Positions 53,052 to 61,303 of a stretch of DNA of 64,000 bases are shown in pieces. The position numbers and the translations under genes are program-made. Position 1 is the first letter of the stretch. Every line of letters starts with the position of its first letter. The notes beneath the pieces are model-generated. The model was given only the letters and a program-made list of their open reading frames with translations. It searched no databases and had not been told where the DNA came from. The DNA is from Paenibacillus baekrokdamisoli (GTDB lineage Bacteria; Bacillota; Bacilli; Paenibacillales; Paenibacillaceae), in contig NZ_AP019308.1 of the NCBI RefSeq assembly GCF_003945345.1, positions 1,860,001 to 1,924,000 on the forward strand. The letters are read 5' to 3'.

Positions 53052-53346
53052 GGGTAAACCCTCCATTAAAATATTTGAAATACATATTTATTCAGGCATA
53101 ATATTTTACTTGCTTTACAGCTAAAATGCCGGTCCGCAGAAACAAACAAGAGGGAACAGGAACTTAAACATATTTAACCTTCATATGAAGATGATTTCTG
53201 CACCTCGCGCAGCCCCCAACGGAGGTCCGTTTTATTATGTTCAACATGAAGCAGGTTTGGGTTTGTAACTTCTAAATCGCTGAGAGAAGCCCTAGATGTG
53301 TCTGACCTTTGTAGCTACCTATTACTGGCATCACATCGAAAAAACA

Positions 53347-53389
53347 CGAAAGTATGTTCGTATATCATTATACACCGAATGTACGTTCG
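53347..53389 (-). promoter_or_regulatory. SOS promoter with two LexA (DinR) boxes
   Basis: CGAAAGTATGTTCG (53347-53360) and CGAATGTACGTTCG (53376-53389) each differ at one position from the Bacillus LexA consensus CGAACRNRYGTTCG. A minus-strand TATAAT lies between them (53367-53372), with TTGCAT at 53392-53397 as a -35 with a long 19-base spacer. The ~290-base leader between here and the polymerase gene has no ORF that I can support. Confidence 0.8.
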
Positions 53390-53531
53390 CTATGCAAGGG
53401 TTTATAATTCCATTTGTGGTATTTTCTACTTTGGGCTAAGAAGTAGTTGAATCGAGTCAAATATCCTGTATATGTTCACAGAATATAAAGTCTTAGACTA
53501 ACGATGCGCCATTAAGCTAACAGGAGTCTCG

Positions 53532-53560
53532 TTGAATAAGAAATAATTCTGATATAAAAT
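53532..53560 (+). promoter_or_regulatory. Sigma-A promoter of the metallochaperone gene
   Basis: -35 TTGAAT (53532-53537), 17 bases, -10 TAAAAT (53555-53560). The start codon is only 22 bases further, so the leader is very short. Confidence 0.5.
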
Positions 53561-53582
53561 CATTCTCAAGGAGTGATAAATC

Positions 53583-54041
53583 ATGAGTGATTGTTGTAAA
53601 ATAAATGATTCAATGACTGAAAAATCTCAATCCTGTTCGTCTTGTGGTGTAGTTGGTAAAAAGATAAAAATTATTACATTAAAATCAATGTTGAAACCAA
53701 CGTCCTTGGAGTCGCTTAATGCGAATTTAGACCATTATTTTTGTGCAACTACTGATTGCGAAATCGTTTATTTTGATTTGGAACAGAAATCTTACTCTAA
53801 AACAGAGATTAAGGTACCTGTTTTTCAAAAAGATTCTTCACTTGGTACTCCTGTTTGCTATTGTTTCGATTGGACAAAAGAAAAAATTCAAAAATCCATT
53901 GAAAATGGACTAACACCTCATCCAGTTGAACAGATTCGAGGAAATATTAAAGCAAATCGATGTGGATGTGAAGTCAATAATCCTCAAGGCAGTTGCTGTT
54001 TAGCGAATGTCACAAAGTTTAGTAACCAAATTGGAGGTTAG
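53583..54041 (+). CDS. Putative iron-sulfur-binding metallochaperone (CopZ N-domain type)
   Basis: A 152-residue Cys-rich protein with many paired cysteines: DCC at residues 3-5, CSSCG (18-22), CATTDC, VCYCFDW and a C-terminal RCGCEV and SCC. This matches the N-terminal [2Fe-2S]/zinc domain of the Archaeoglobus CopZ copper chaperone, but the C-terminal heavy-metal-associated domain is absent. It may receive or reduce metal ions. AAGGAG precedes the ATG. Its stop is one base before the start of a NUDIX-like gene. Confidence 0.78.
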   Translation: MSDCCKINDSMTEKSQSCSSCGVVGKKIKIITLKSMLKPTSLESLNANLDHYFCATTDCEIVYFDLEQKSYSKTEIKVPVFQKDSSLGTPVCYCFDWTKEKIQKSIENGLTPHPVEQIRGNIKANRCGCEVNNPQGSCCLANVTKFSNQIGG

Positions 54042-54042
54042 T

Positions 54043-54498
54043 ATGAATTATTGCGAAGCGATCAGAGAAAAGATTGGGAATGATCCCTTAATCATTGTGC
54101 GACCAAGTGTAGCGATTTTGAATCATAATGGTGAAATTTTACTTAGTCGATACATAGGTGGAATTTGGAGTATTCCAGGTGATATCTTGCAGTTGGATCA
54201 GTCGGTTGAAGAATGTCTTAAGCGTAACGTGCTGAATGATATTGGACTAAAGATTAAGAAGTTAACCTTATTTGGTGTTTATTCTGGAACGGAATTAATT
54301 AATCGAGTACAAGAAAGTGGCGATGAGTACCATACTGTCGCTATTGGTTATTTATGTAATGAATACGAAGGAGAAATAACACCTGATAGCAATCAAGGGA
54401 TCGAAGCACATTTTTTTAGTATAGATAATTTACCAAAAGAAATTAATCCTTTTATAAAAAACAAGTTAGTTGAATTGAAATGTCAACTTGAAAAATAG
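54043..54498 (+). CDS. NUDIX-fold protein with degenerate catalytic box
   Basis: A 151-residue NUDIX fold (VRPSVAILNHNGEILLSR, GGIWSIPGDI). The NUDIX box should read GX5EX7REUXEEXGU; here the stretch is GDILQLDQSVEECLKRNVLNDIGL in outline, so the REUxEE core is RNVLND and the metal-binding glutamates are lost. It may bind rather than cleave a nucleotide compound. GGAGG lies 5 bases before the ATG at 54043. It is tightly coupled to the metallochaperone gene, an unusual partner. Confidence 0.72.
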   Translation: MNYCEAIREKIGNDPLIIVRPSVAILNHNGEILLSRYIGGIWSIPGDILQLDQSVEECLKRNVLNDIGLKIKKLTLFGVYSGTELINRVQESGDEYHTVAIGYLCNEYEGEITPDSNQGIEAHFFSIDNLPKEINPFIKNKLVELKCQLEK

Positions 54499-54702
54499 AA
54501 TATTCCTTATAGAATTAGATAGTTGAACAGTATAAATCACACAAGACAAACAGACCTCCTACCCATCTGGGCCTGGAGGTCTGCATATTTTTAAACAGTT
54601 TACAAGAATTATTAAGAAAATCCTTTTAAGTGGCGATATTATTTCCTCTCACACTATGGAAGGTTTAAACTCAAACACAGGGGGATACTGATTTTGTCCC
54701 TT

Positions 54703-55554
54703 TTATGAAGTCCTGGAATCATTCTTCTTCCTCTTTTTGAAAATCCACTGCGTGCTAATGCCCAAGGATACCAGTGCGATAAGGTATAAGACAATCCAGC
54801 CAATAAAAGGGATATTCACGAAAGCGGCTATGATGGATGCACCGATTAATACTTTCATCCAATCGGAACTTTGTTTTGGTCCACGAAACATTTCTCCAAT
54901 GCGATAACTCAAAACGGTGACACCCACAGCAAAGGCCACGATCACAGCGAGGAGAATAAGGATTAGAATCGGTATGCCAATAATCGTTACGAGCAATAGT
55001 GCGCTTAGCGCCGCAATAATCAAACCACTAAGGAAACCGATGTAAAGCAATCGTCCCATTGATTCACGCTGATAACGATCAGTAAAAGCGGCTATTTTTT
55101 GCTTTCCGATGATCCTTATTAGTACAGGTACAAGAATCATAAGCAGGCTTCCAGCGAGCTGCAGCACCCACAAGCCCAGCACGAGTCCGCCTCCAATCAG
55201 AAGACTATTTTGTGTGGGGCTATCCAGAGAAATGTTATATACATCGTCACCCAAAGCAGCTCTAGGATCTTGGATAACTTGCCCCCCAACCACGACGATA
55301 ACGCCTTTTATATTTGCTGTGCTGCCAATATGAAGGCTACCATTAATGACGACAACCACACCAGTCACTTGGCCAAGCACATCAGCATCTCCTCCGACGA
55401 CATAGACGTCGTCGACTGTTTGCCCTTCGGGCACGGTTGTATTCTGGTGCTCGAAGATACTCTGCGCAGATGCAATGCCAGGGATGAGGAGCATGAAAAG
55501 TGTAATACAGCTTAATGTGTAAAAAATCTTTCTCAATACTTTCATCCCTTTCAA
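54703..55554 (-). CDS. Membrane protein with polymer-like outer domain, in a sigma factor operon
   Basis: A 283-residue protein with a signal peptide (residues about 8-30, cleavage after IASA). Residues about 40-105 are regular short beta strands rich in Val and Gly (VYVVGGDADVLG, VVVVINGSLHIG, IKGVIVVVGGQV), like a bactofilin-type beta-helix, followed by four or five membrane helices and a basic tail. It overlaps the anti-sigma gene by 4 bases, so it is probably part of the envelope-stress output or control of that sigma factor. Confidence 0.75.
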   Translation of the reverse strand: MKGMKVLRKIFYTLSCITLFMLLIPGIASAQSIFEHQNTTVPEGQTVDDVYVVGGDADVLGQVTGVVVVINGSLHIGSTANIKGVIVVVGGQVIQDPRAALGDDVYNISLDSPTQNSLLIGGGLVLGLWVLQLAGSLLMILVPVLIRIIGKQKIAAFTDRYQRESMGRLLYIGFLSGLIIAALSALLLVTIIGIPILILILLAVIVAFAVGVTVLSYRIGEMFRGPKQSSDWMKVLIGASIIAAFVNIPFIGWIVLYLIALVSLGISTQWIFKKRKKNDSRTS

Positions 55555-56036
55555 CTGGCTGTGGTTTGAAGCAGTCGCCTAAGCGAGTAAATAGATGTCA
55601 CAAGGATAATTAATGAGAGTACAACTGTCAGTGCAGTTAAGACGGGCACACTGAGAATGAAATGCGACGCCACATAGACCATAGCTATCATCAATTTTGA
55701 GAATCCATGAACCAGCTTTACTAAAACCGACCCAGTTACGAACCAAAATATGCCGAGTGTCAACGACACCATAAGAAATCCAAATAGCCAACCTTTTCCG
55801 ACGGTCGCTGGACTTTCTTCTTTTGCGATTGACTGGAGAACCCGAACCTCGAGATCAGCTGGCTCTTGAATCAGATTGAATGTCTGCACAAGGTCACGTT
55901 GTAGGACTAAAAGGTCTTCCAGAAGCGCCTGACAGGACTCGCATTTCTCAATATGGTCTTCCATCCGTCGCCTTTCGTCATTATTTAACTCGTCATCGAG
56001 ATAAGCCGACAATTGATCCTCTGGATGTTTGGTCAT
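55551..56036 (-). CDS. Anti-sigma factor with zinc-finger (zf-HC2) domain
   Basis: A 161-residue membrane anti-sigma factor. The zinc motif HIEKCESC (His28, Cys32, Cys35) is in the cytoplasmic N-terminus, which would hold the sigma factor; two membrane segments follow (about 85-110 and 125-150). It overlaps the sigma gene before it and the membrane protein gene after it by 4 bases each, so all three are coupled. Confidence 0.88.
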   Translation of the reverse strand: MTKHPEDQLSAYLDDELNNDERRRMEDHIEKCESCQALLEDLLVLQRDLVQTFNLIQEPADLEVRVLQSIAKEESPATVGKGWLFGFLMVSLTLGIFWFVTGSVLVKLVHGFSKLMIAMVYVASHFILSVPVLTALTVVLSLIILVTSIYSLRRLLQTTAS

Positions 56037-56566
56037 CCTTGATCCTCCTTTCTTAATTCTTTGCGCAACGCAATTCGGGCTGCAAATAGCCGTGATTTCA
56101 CAGTTCCAAGGGGAACTTCAATCATCTCCGCGATTTCTTCATAACGATACCCTTGCACTTCATGCAGCAATAAGACTCCCCGATGATCGATAGTAAGCCT
56201 GCTCATGCCTTCCTCGATGGACAACTTTTCCAGAGGATCAGACAAATTTTGATCCGCTATCATCTCACTTGGTTCATCATTCAACCCTTGTTCTTTTGTG
56301 CGTTTCTTCAATCGATCCTTGCAAAGGTTAGACACAATTCGAATCATCCACGACGAAAACGCATATTCATTGTCCAAACTAGATAATGAATAATACGCTT
56401 TTATGAATGCCTCTTGTGAGACGTCTTCTGCGTCCATTCGATCGCTCAACATACCCACAGCATATCGATATACATGGCCTTTATAACGTTTGACAAGATC
56501 AGCAAATGCTTCCCGATCACCACGCTTGGCTCGATGAATGATATGATTTAGTTCCTCGTCCACCAC
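56033..56566 (-). CDS. ECF RNA polymerase sigma factor (SigW-like)
   Basis: A ~177-residue ECF sigma factor. Region 2 is DREAFADLVKRYKGHVYRYA and DAEDVSQEAFIKAYYSL; region 4 is LTIDHRGVLLLHEVQGYRYEEIAEMI and LGTVKSRLF. It is directly followed by its likely zinc anti-sigma factor. The start is unsure: AGGAG abuts the TTG at 56578, so I use the GTG at 56566; no ATG is near. No clear SigW-type promoter was found upstream. Confidence 0.87.
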   Translation of the reverse strand: MVDEELNHIIHRAKRGDREAFADLVKRYKGHVYRYAVGMLSDRMDAEDVSQEAFIKAYYSLSSLDNEYAFSSWMIRIVSNLCKDRLKKRTKEQGLNDEPSEMIADQNLSDPLEKLSIEEGMSRLTIDHRGVLLLHEVQGYRYEEIAEMIEVPLGTVKSRLFAARIALRKELRKEDQG

Positions 56567-56662
56567 TCGTGCTCTCAACTCCTACCAGAACGGAAGCTTT
56601 CTCACCATCATGCCTTAGTGTTAGTACAACACGTAATATAATAAGATGCTAATCCACCTCAA

Positions 56663-57958
56663 TTAGTCTATAATAGCTTCGTTATTTCGAAGCTTCCTTA
56701 GGATCTCAAGCAGAATGACATTAAGACTGATCCATACCCCACCGAATACATAGCCTGCTACGACATCGCTTGGAAATTGCACATTGAAATAAATACGGCT
56801 GATGCCCACAAGCAGGCACAATAGAATAACAGATAAAATAACCGAAATGCGGATCAAGCTCTCACTATAATGTCGAAGCAATAAAAAGGCAGAGAACCCG
56901 CATACAGTTATCGACGTCAGTGTTTCTTCACTCGGAAATGTATTAAATAATTGAACTCCAGCTGCAACCGGCCCAGGACGATGAAAAAGTATACGCAGCC
57001 CTTCGTCAAGCAGTTCCCCTCCGAGCACTACCCAGAACAGAAATGAAAGTTCCAGCATCCTGTCACGGCCCTTTAGAACGATCCAGAGAGCTGTTAATGC
57101 GATAAGAGGCCCGTAAAGATATATAGATCCGAGCTTAGCGAAGCCTTTCATTGAATCATGCCATTCAGGTCCAAATAACGCGAGGACCAAGTAGGAGACA
57201 ACCTCGTCGAATTGACTGAAATCCTGTGCTAGAAAATCCTGAATCAACCCTAACATTAGGGAGACGAACAAAACTAATGCTGCAAATGAAGTCAGCACCA
57301 GGAACCTGACTTTGCCGAGTGAGTTAAAATGGTGTACCCCTCTGATTAGTAGGGCCATAAGCGAAGCAAGAACGCGTCGTTTGTACTTCCGGTAGAGATA
57401 GATCACAAGGGTCAACAAAGCTGAGGCAATCCCGAATAGGATCATATAGTGGTTCACGGTTTTGTGATAGACTTCCCACTTCGGACCCAGCACCCTGCCG
57501 AGTGAGAGGAACAAACTGACCCAAAAAATCGCACCGGAATACGCATAGATCGCATATCTCCGGAATGGCATACGGGTTACGCCGCAGAAGTACCCCGTTA
57601 TATGCCTCACACCGGGTATGAAATAAACGATGAACAACAGTTTGTCACCATATTTCTCAAACCATATCGTTGTTCTTGCCAGTTGTTCTTCGCCCAGATG
57701 GATACGATGCCCATATTTGCTGATGAACGGCTTACCCAGCCTGTAACCGATCCAGTAAGACAGCGTAACGCCGGCTGTGACGCCGGCACTCGCTGATAGG
57801 ATACTGAGCAGCCAATTCAATTTTCCTTCATAAACGAATAAGCCGGTATAACTCATCATCATCTCACCTGGAAGAGGTAAGGCGAGCATTTCAAGTAGTA
57901 AGGAAATAAAAATCAGTCCGTATCCATAATGTTCAAGCCATGTTGTCAAAATACTCAT
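56663..57958 (-). CDS. DedA-PAP2 fusion membrane protein; PAP2 active site lost
   Basis: A 431-residue membrane protein in two halves. Residues 1-200 are a DedA/SNARE-associated domain (EMLALPLPGEMMMSYTG, FIPGVRHITGYFCGVTRMP), the family linked to lipid carrier recycling. Residues about 220-431 follow the PAP2 phosphatase plan, but the catalytic PSGH is PSEE (in FPSEETLTSI), the H of the third motif is Q (ISRIYFNVQFPSDV) and the first motif is LRILFHRPGP. Both catalytic histidines are therefore gone, and phosphatase activity is unlikely. ATG with GGAGGG upstream. Single gene. Confidence 0.85.
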   Translation of the reverse strand: MSILTTWLEHYGYGLIFISLLLEMLALPLPGEMMMSYTGLFVYEGKLNWLLSILSASAGVTAGVTLSYWIGYRLGKPFISKYGHRIHLGEEQLARTTIWFEKYGDKLLFIVYFIPGVRHITGYFCGVTRMPFRRYAIYAYSGAIFWVSLFLSLGRVLGPKWEVYHKTVNHYMILFGIASALLTLVIYLYRKYKRRVLASLMALLIRGVHHFNSLGKVRFLVLTSFAALVLFVSLMLGLIQDFLAQDFSQFDEVVSYLVLALFGPEWHDSMKGFAKLGSIYLYGPLIALTALWIVLKGRDRMLELSFLFWVVLGGELLDEGLRILFHRPGPVAAGVQLFNTFPSEETLTSITVCGFSAFLLLRHYSESLIRISVILSVILLCLLVGISRIYFNVQFPSDVVAGYVFGGVWISLNVILLEILRKLRNNEAIID

Positions 57959-58034
57959 AGAATCCCTCCTCTTCCTTTAGTTTGAACGTAAAAGTTCCAA
58001 AATAATCCGCAGAACTTGATCGTAGATCGCAGGT

Positions 58035-61000
58035 TTAAACCTGTTTACCGTTAATCGATAGATCGGCGTTCCGTACCTCTTTACCTTGCATCCATTCATA
58101 GATAATCGGAATCACAACAAAGCTGTTGAGTGTGGATGTGATCATACCGCCAATCACCACGATACCAAGCACCTGTGAAATGACGGTATCGGTACTATGG
58201 GATAACGCAAGCGGAATCAGGGTAAGTACCGTCGTACCTGCGGTCATGAAAATGGGCCGAACTCTTGAAAGGCTACCCTGTACCACGGCTTCCCGAAGGC
58301 CTAATCCCTCTTTACGATTACGTTCAATTTTATCAATCAAGACGATCCCATTTGTAACCACGATACCAGTAAGCATCAATACCCCAATGAATGCGGCGAG
58401 ATTCCATTGGCCATGGATCGCATACAAAGCGAGCACAACGCCGGATAAGGCGAGGGGAATGCTGATCAATACGGCAAATGGCGCTTTCCACCCTTTGAAT
58501 ACGAAGCTCGTAATGAGCAAGACGAGCAATATGGATACGATGATAGCAATAGATATCTCAATAATCATCTGCGTAACTTGCTGGGTAATACCACCTAGCG
58601 AATACGTCACTCCGCTTGGAAGTTGTATGTCTTTCAGGGACTGATCTACAGCGTTCGATACCTTACTTAAATCACTGGAGATGATTTGAACAGATACGAC
58701 AGAGAATGGCTGACCGTCACGCTCTTGAATGGAAGAAACGGCATCACTTTTATGAATCGATGCGAATTGATCCAGACGATAGGACTGGCCGTTGCTACCT
58801 TTGATTGTTTCGGCTGCAAGCGAGGCCAGCACTTGTTCCGGTGCATAAACAGGCAACGACTTATCGGTTACTACACCTGTTTTGACAGAATCGATATACA
58901 CATCGACGGGAATAATACCCGTTCCTGTGGATGTTGAAATATCAAAGTCTTTTCCTTTTGCCATGTAACGGGTTAACAATTTATTGATATCGTCCGGCTT
59001 GATCCCAGCCTTTGTGACTTTTTCCTTGTCAATGGTTAAGGCATACTTAGGAATTCCGTTCGTCAGATCTGTTTTTCCTGCCACGCTCAGACCTTGAATA
59101 TCGGCCAGTTTCGTACGTACAAGCTGGGCAGCGTTGTCCAATGTTTTTTCATCCGCGCCGGTTAGCATGATTTTAATCGTTGAATCATCGCCTGCGATGT
59201 TCTGATTGGTTACCGTAATAGCAGCGCGTTTTGAAAGATTTTCTAAGTCGGACTGCAAAGCCGGTATGAACGAATTGACTTCTTTTTTATTTTTTAATTG
59301 GATGGAAAGATTGGCCACATTGGGCTGCTGAATGAAACCTCCACCCTGGTCGAATACATCGTCTGCCTGCGGCGTAAAGGAAGATCCGAAGGTAGCTGAA
59401 TAAGAAGCGATTTTTGTGTTGTTCTGCAGAACGTCTTCTACATTCTTTACTTCCTTGTCCACTTCTGACAGTGGCGTCCCTTTCGGAAGTTCCACTTTTA
59501 TAGCTACCTGACCGCTCGCCGTGCTAGGCAGCAGGCTAAATGGAAGTTGTGATGCGAACAGCGCAGCGGCAACAAATAGGATGAGTGAGATACTGATCAC
59601 CGTTTTTTTGTGCGTCAATGCTGACTGAAGAAGAGGCTTCATTAAAGGCTCGAGCGTTACCGCTTTAGCATTAGGTTCTCTAAAGCCCATAAATGCAAAT
59701 GCTGGAATCACTAGCATCGCGACGAAGAACGAGACCAAAAGTGCGATTACAACCGACCAGGCAAAGCCGGCATACGACGCGCCGATGATGCCGCCAACTA
59801 AAGCAATCGGAACATAGACGGCAACTGTGGTCGCTGTGGAAGCAAAAATGGCCGGCAGCATCTCTACAACTGCAGAAGCCAACACATTCAAGATAGGCTT
59901 GCCCTTGTTTTCCTGAACCCGTCGATACATGTTATCCAAGATGACAATCGCATCGTCAACAATACGTCCCATGGCCACGATTAATCCGGAAACGGTCAAT
60001 ATGTTTAGCGTAACGCCCATTGATTTTAGAATAGTTGTAGTAGCCAATAGGGAAATGGGAAGCGTTATGGCGATCAAGAGTGTAGACCGCACATTCCTGA
60101 AAAAGAACAGAACGCAGAGCATGGAGAACACACAGCCCAGTAAACCTTCGCGAACAAGCCCCTTCAGGGAACCGTTCAGATCATGCGCACGGTCTGTTAG
60201 AAGAGTCATCGATACGTCACCGCTTTTAACAGAAGCAATGCCAGAAACACGTTCCTTTACATGCTTTGCAACATCCGTAATGGTTGCTGTAGGTGTCTTG
60301 ATGACATTAATCATAACACTTGCTTTGCCATTGGTTCTTGAGACAGTTTTCACATCGGTCAGTGATTGAGAAACCGATGCAACGGCCGATAAGGGTACGC
60401 TGTTACCATCTTTGTTCTTGATAATCAGGTTGTTCAATTGTTGCTCGGTGAGGTCCCAGCCTTCTACTTTGATGGGAAAAGAGGCTTTAACATTCGCAAT
60501 GTTTCCCTGCAGGCTGGGCACATCCGCCGTGATGGATTTATTAAAATCATCCAGCGTCAGGCTGTTAGCCACTAGATCTTTCATTCGAAGGGCAACGACG
60601 TACCCCCTGTTAGCTCCACCAACGGTTTGGACATCAGCCACACCGGGAACGGATTTCAACTGCTTGATGATGTCTGTTTGCAAGGTCGATCGAAGGGTTA
60701 GATCATCCACTTGATTACTTTTTGTAGTCAGACTGTAACTAAGGATGGGAAACGTGCTCGATGTTAATCTTGTTACGACAGGCTTGTTAACCCCATCCGG
60801 TAATGCCGCATCGTTCAACGCTTGTTTAATTGTGTTCTCGGCAATTCCCATATCATAATCCATGGGGTAGTAGAGATTCATCAGGACCCCGCCATCGTAC
60901 GAGGTCGTCTCCAGATTGGTTATCCCGTTGGTCTTACGGATTGCATCCTCCAGGGGCGTTGTAATGTCGCGTTTAATTTGGTCCGCTTGATAGGACGAAG

Positions 61001-61154
61001 CGCGCAGTGACACCATTAAAGTGGTGTTATTGATGCCAGGAAGGTAGTCCCTCTGCATTTGGAGGGCCGAAACCGCTCCCCACGCTAATATGAGTACGAC
61101 ACAAACTAAAATAATCGTCGCTCGTTGCATGACTGATTCAATCATTCGTTTCAT
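58035..61154 (-). CDS. RND-type efflux transporter (AcrB/SwrC family)
   Basis: A 1039-residue exporter with 12 membrane helices in two repeats and two large outer loops; the usual RND landmarks are RDYLPGINNTTL, the helix-4 DDAIVILDNMYRR stretch and GIVVTNGIVLIDKIE. It should pump lipophilic compounds, powered by protons. I use the ATG at 61154, 8 bases after AGGAG; the ORF extends upstream to 61214. No membrane fusion protein is adjacent; Gram-positive SwrC-type pumps often lack one. Possibly linked to envelope stress, given the mprF gene divergent to it. Confidence 0.92.
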   Translation of the reverse strand: MKRMIESVMQRATIILVCVVLILAWGAVSALQMQRDYLPGINNTTLMVSLRASSYQADQIKRDITTPLEDAIRKTNGITNLETTSYDGGVLMNLYYPMDYDMGIAENTIKQALNDAALPDGVNKPVVTRLTSSTFPILSYSLTTKSNQVDDLTLRSTLQTDIIKQLKSVPGVADVQTVGGANRGYVVALRMKDLVANSLTLDDFNKSITADVPSLQGNIANVKASFPIKVEGWDLTEQQLNNLIIKNKDGNSVPLSAVASVSQSLTDVKTVSRTNGKASVMINVIKTPTATITDVAKHVKERVSGIASVKSGDVSMTLLTDRAHDLNGSLKGLVREGLLGCVFSMLCVLFFFRNVRSTLLIAITLPISLLATTTILKSMGVTLNILTVSGLIVAMGRIVDDAIVILDNMYRRVQENKGKPILNVLASAVVEMLPAIFASTATTVAVYVPIALVGGIIGASYAGFAWSVVIALLVSFFVAMLVIPAFAFMGFREPNAKAVTLEPLMKPLLQSALTHKKTVISISLILFVAAALFASQLPFSLLPSTASGQVAIKVELPKGTPLSEVDKEVKNVEDVLQNNTKIASYSATFGSSFTPQADDVFDQGGGFIQQPNVANLSIQLKNKKEVNSFIPALQSDLENLSKRAAITVTNQNIAGDDSTIKIMLTGADEKTLDNAAQLVRTKLADIQGLSVAGKTDLTNGIPKYALTIDKEKVTKAGIKPDDINKLLTRYMAKGKDFDISTSTGTGIIPVDVYIDSVKTGVVTDKSLPVYAPEQVLASLAAETIKGSNGQSYRLDQFASIHKSDAVSSIQERDGQPFSVVSVQIISSDLSKVSNAVDQSLKDIQLPSGVTYSLGGITQQVTQMIIEISIAIIVSILLVLLITSFVFKGWKAPFAVLISIPLALSGVVLALYAIHGQWNLAAFIGVLMLTGIVVTNGIVLIDKIERNRKEGLGLREAVVQGSLSRVRPIFMTAGTTVLTLIPLALSHSTDTVISQVLGIVVIGGMITSTLNSFVVIPIIYEWMQGKEVRNADLSINGKQV

Positions 61155-61303
61155 TATGAAGTCTCCTCTCGAGTGTATAAAGGAAAAGACTTCATTATGG
61201 GCACGATTGTTCATCGTAAATAAAATTTTACGAGAACAATAAATATCATGGGTATACTTAGAATGAGAATGTAGATTTATAATAATCCATGAGGGGAATA
61301 CCG

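Noticed and set aside
53160-53340. Possible leader peptide or small RNA in the SOS leader
   Set aside because: Short frames exist, but none has a good ribosome site, and no clear terminator-bounded RNA was seen.
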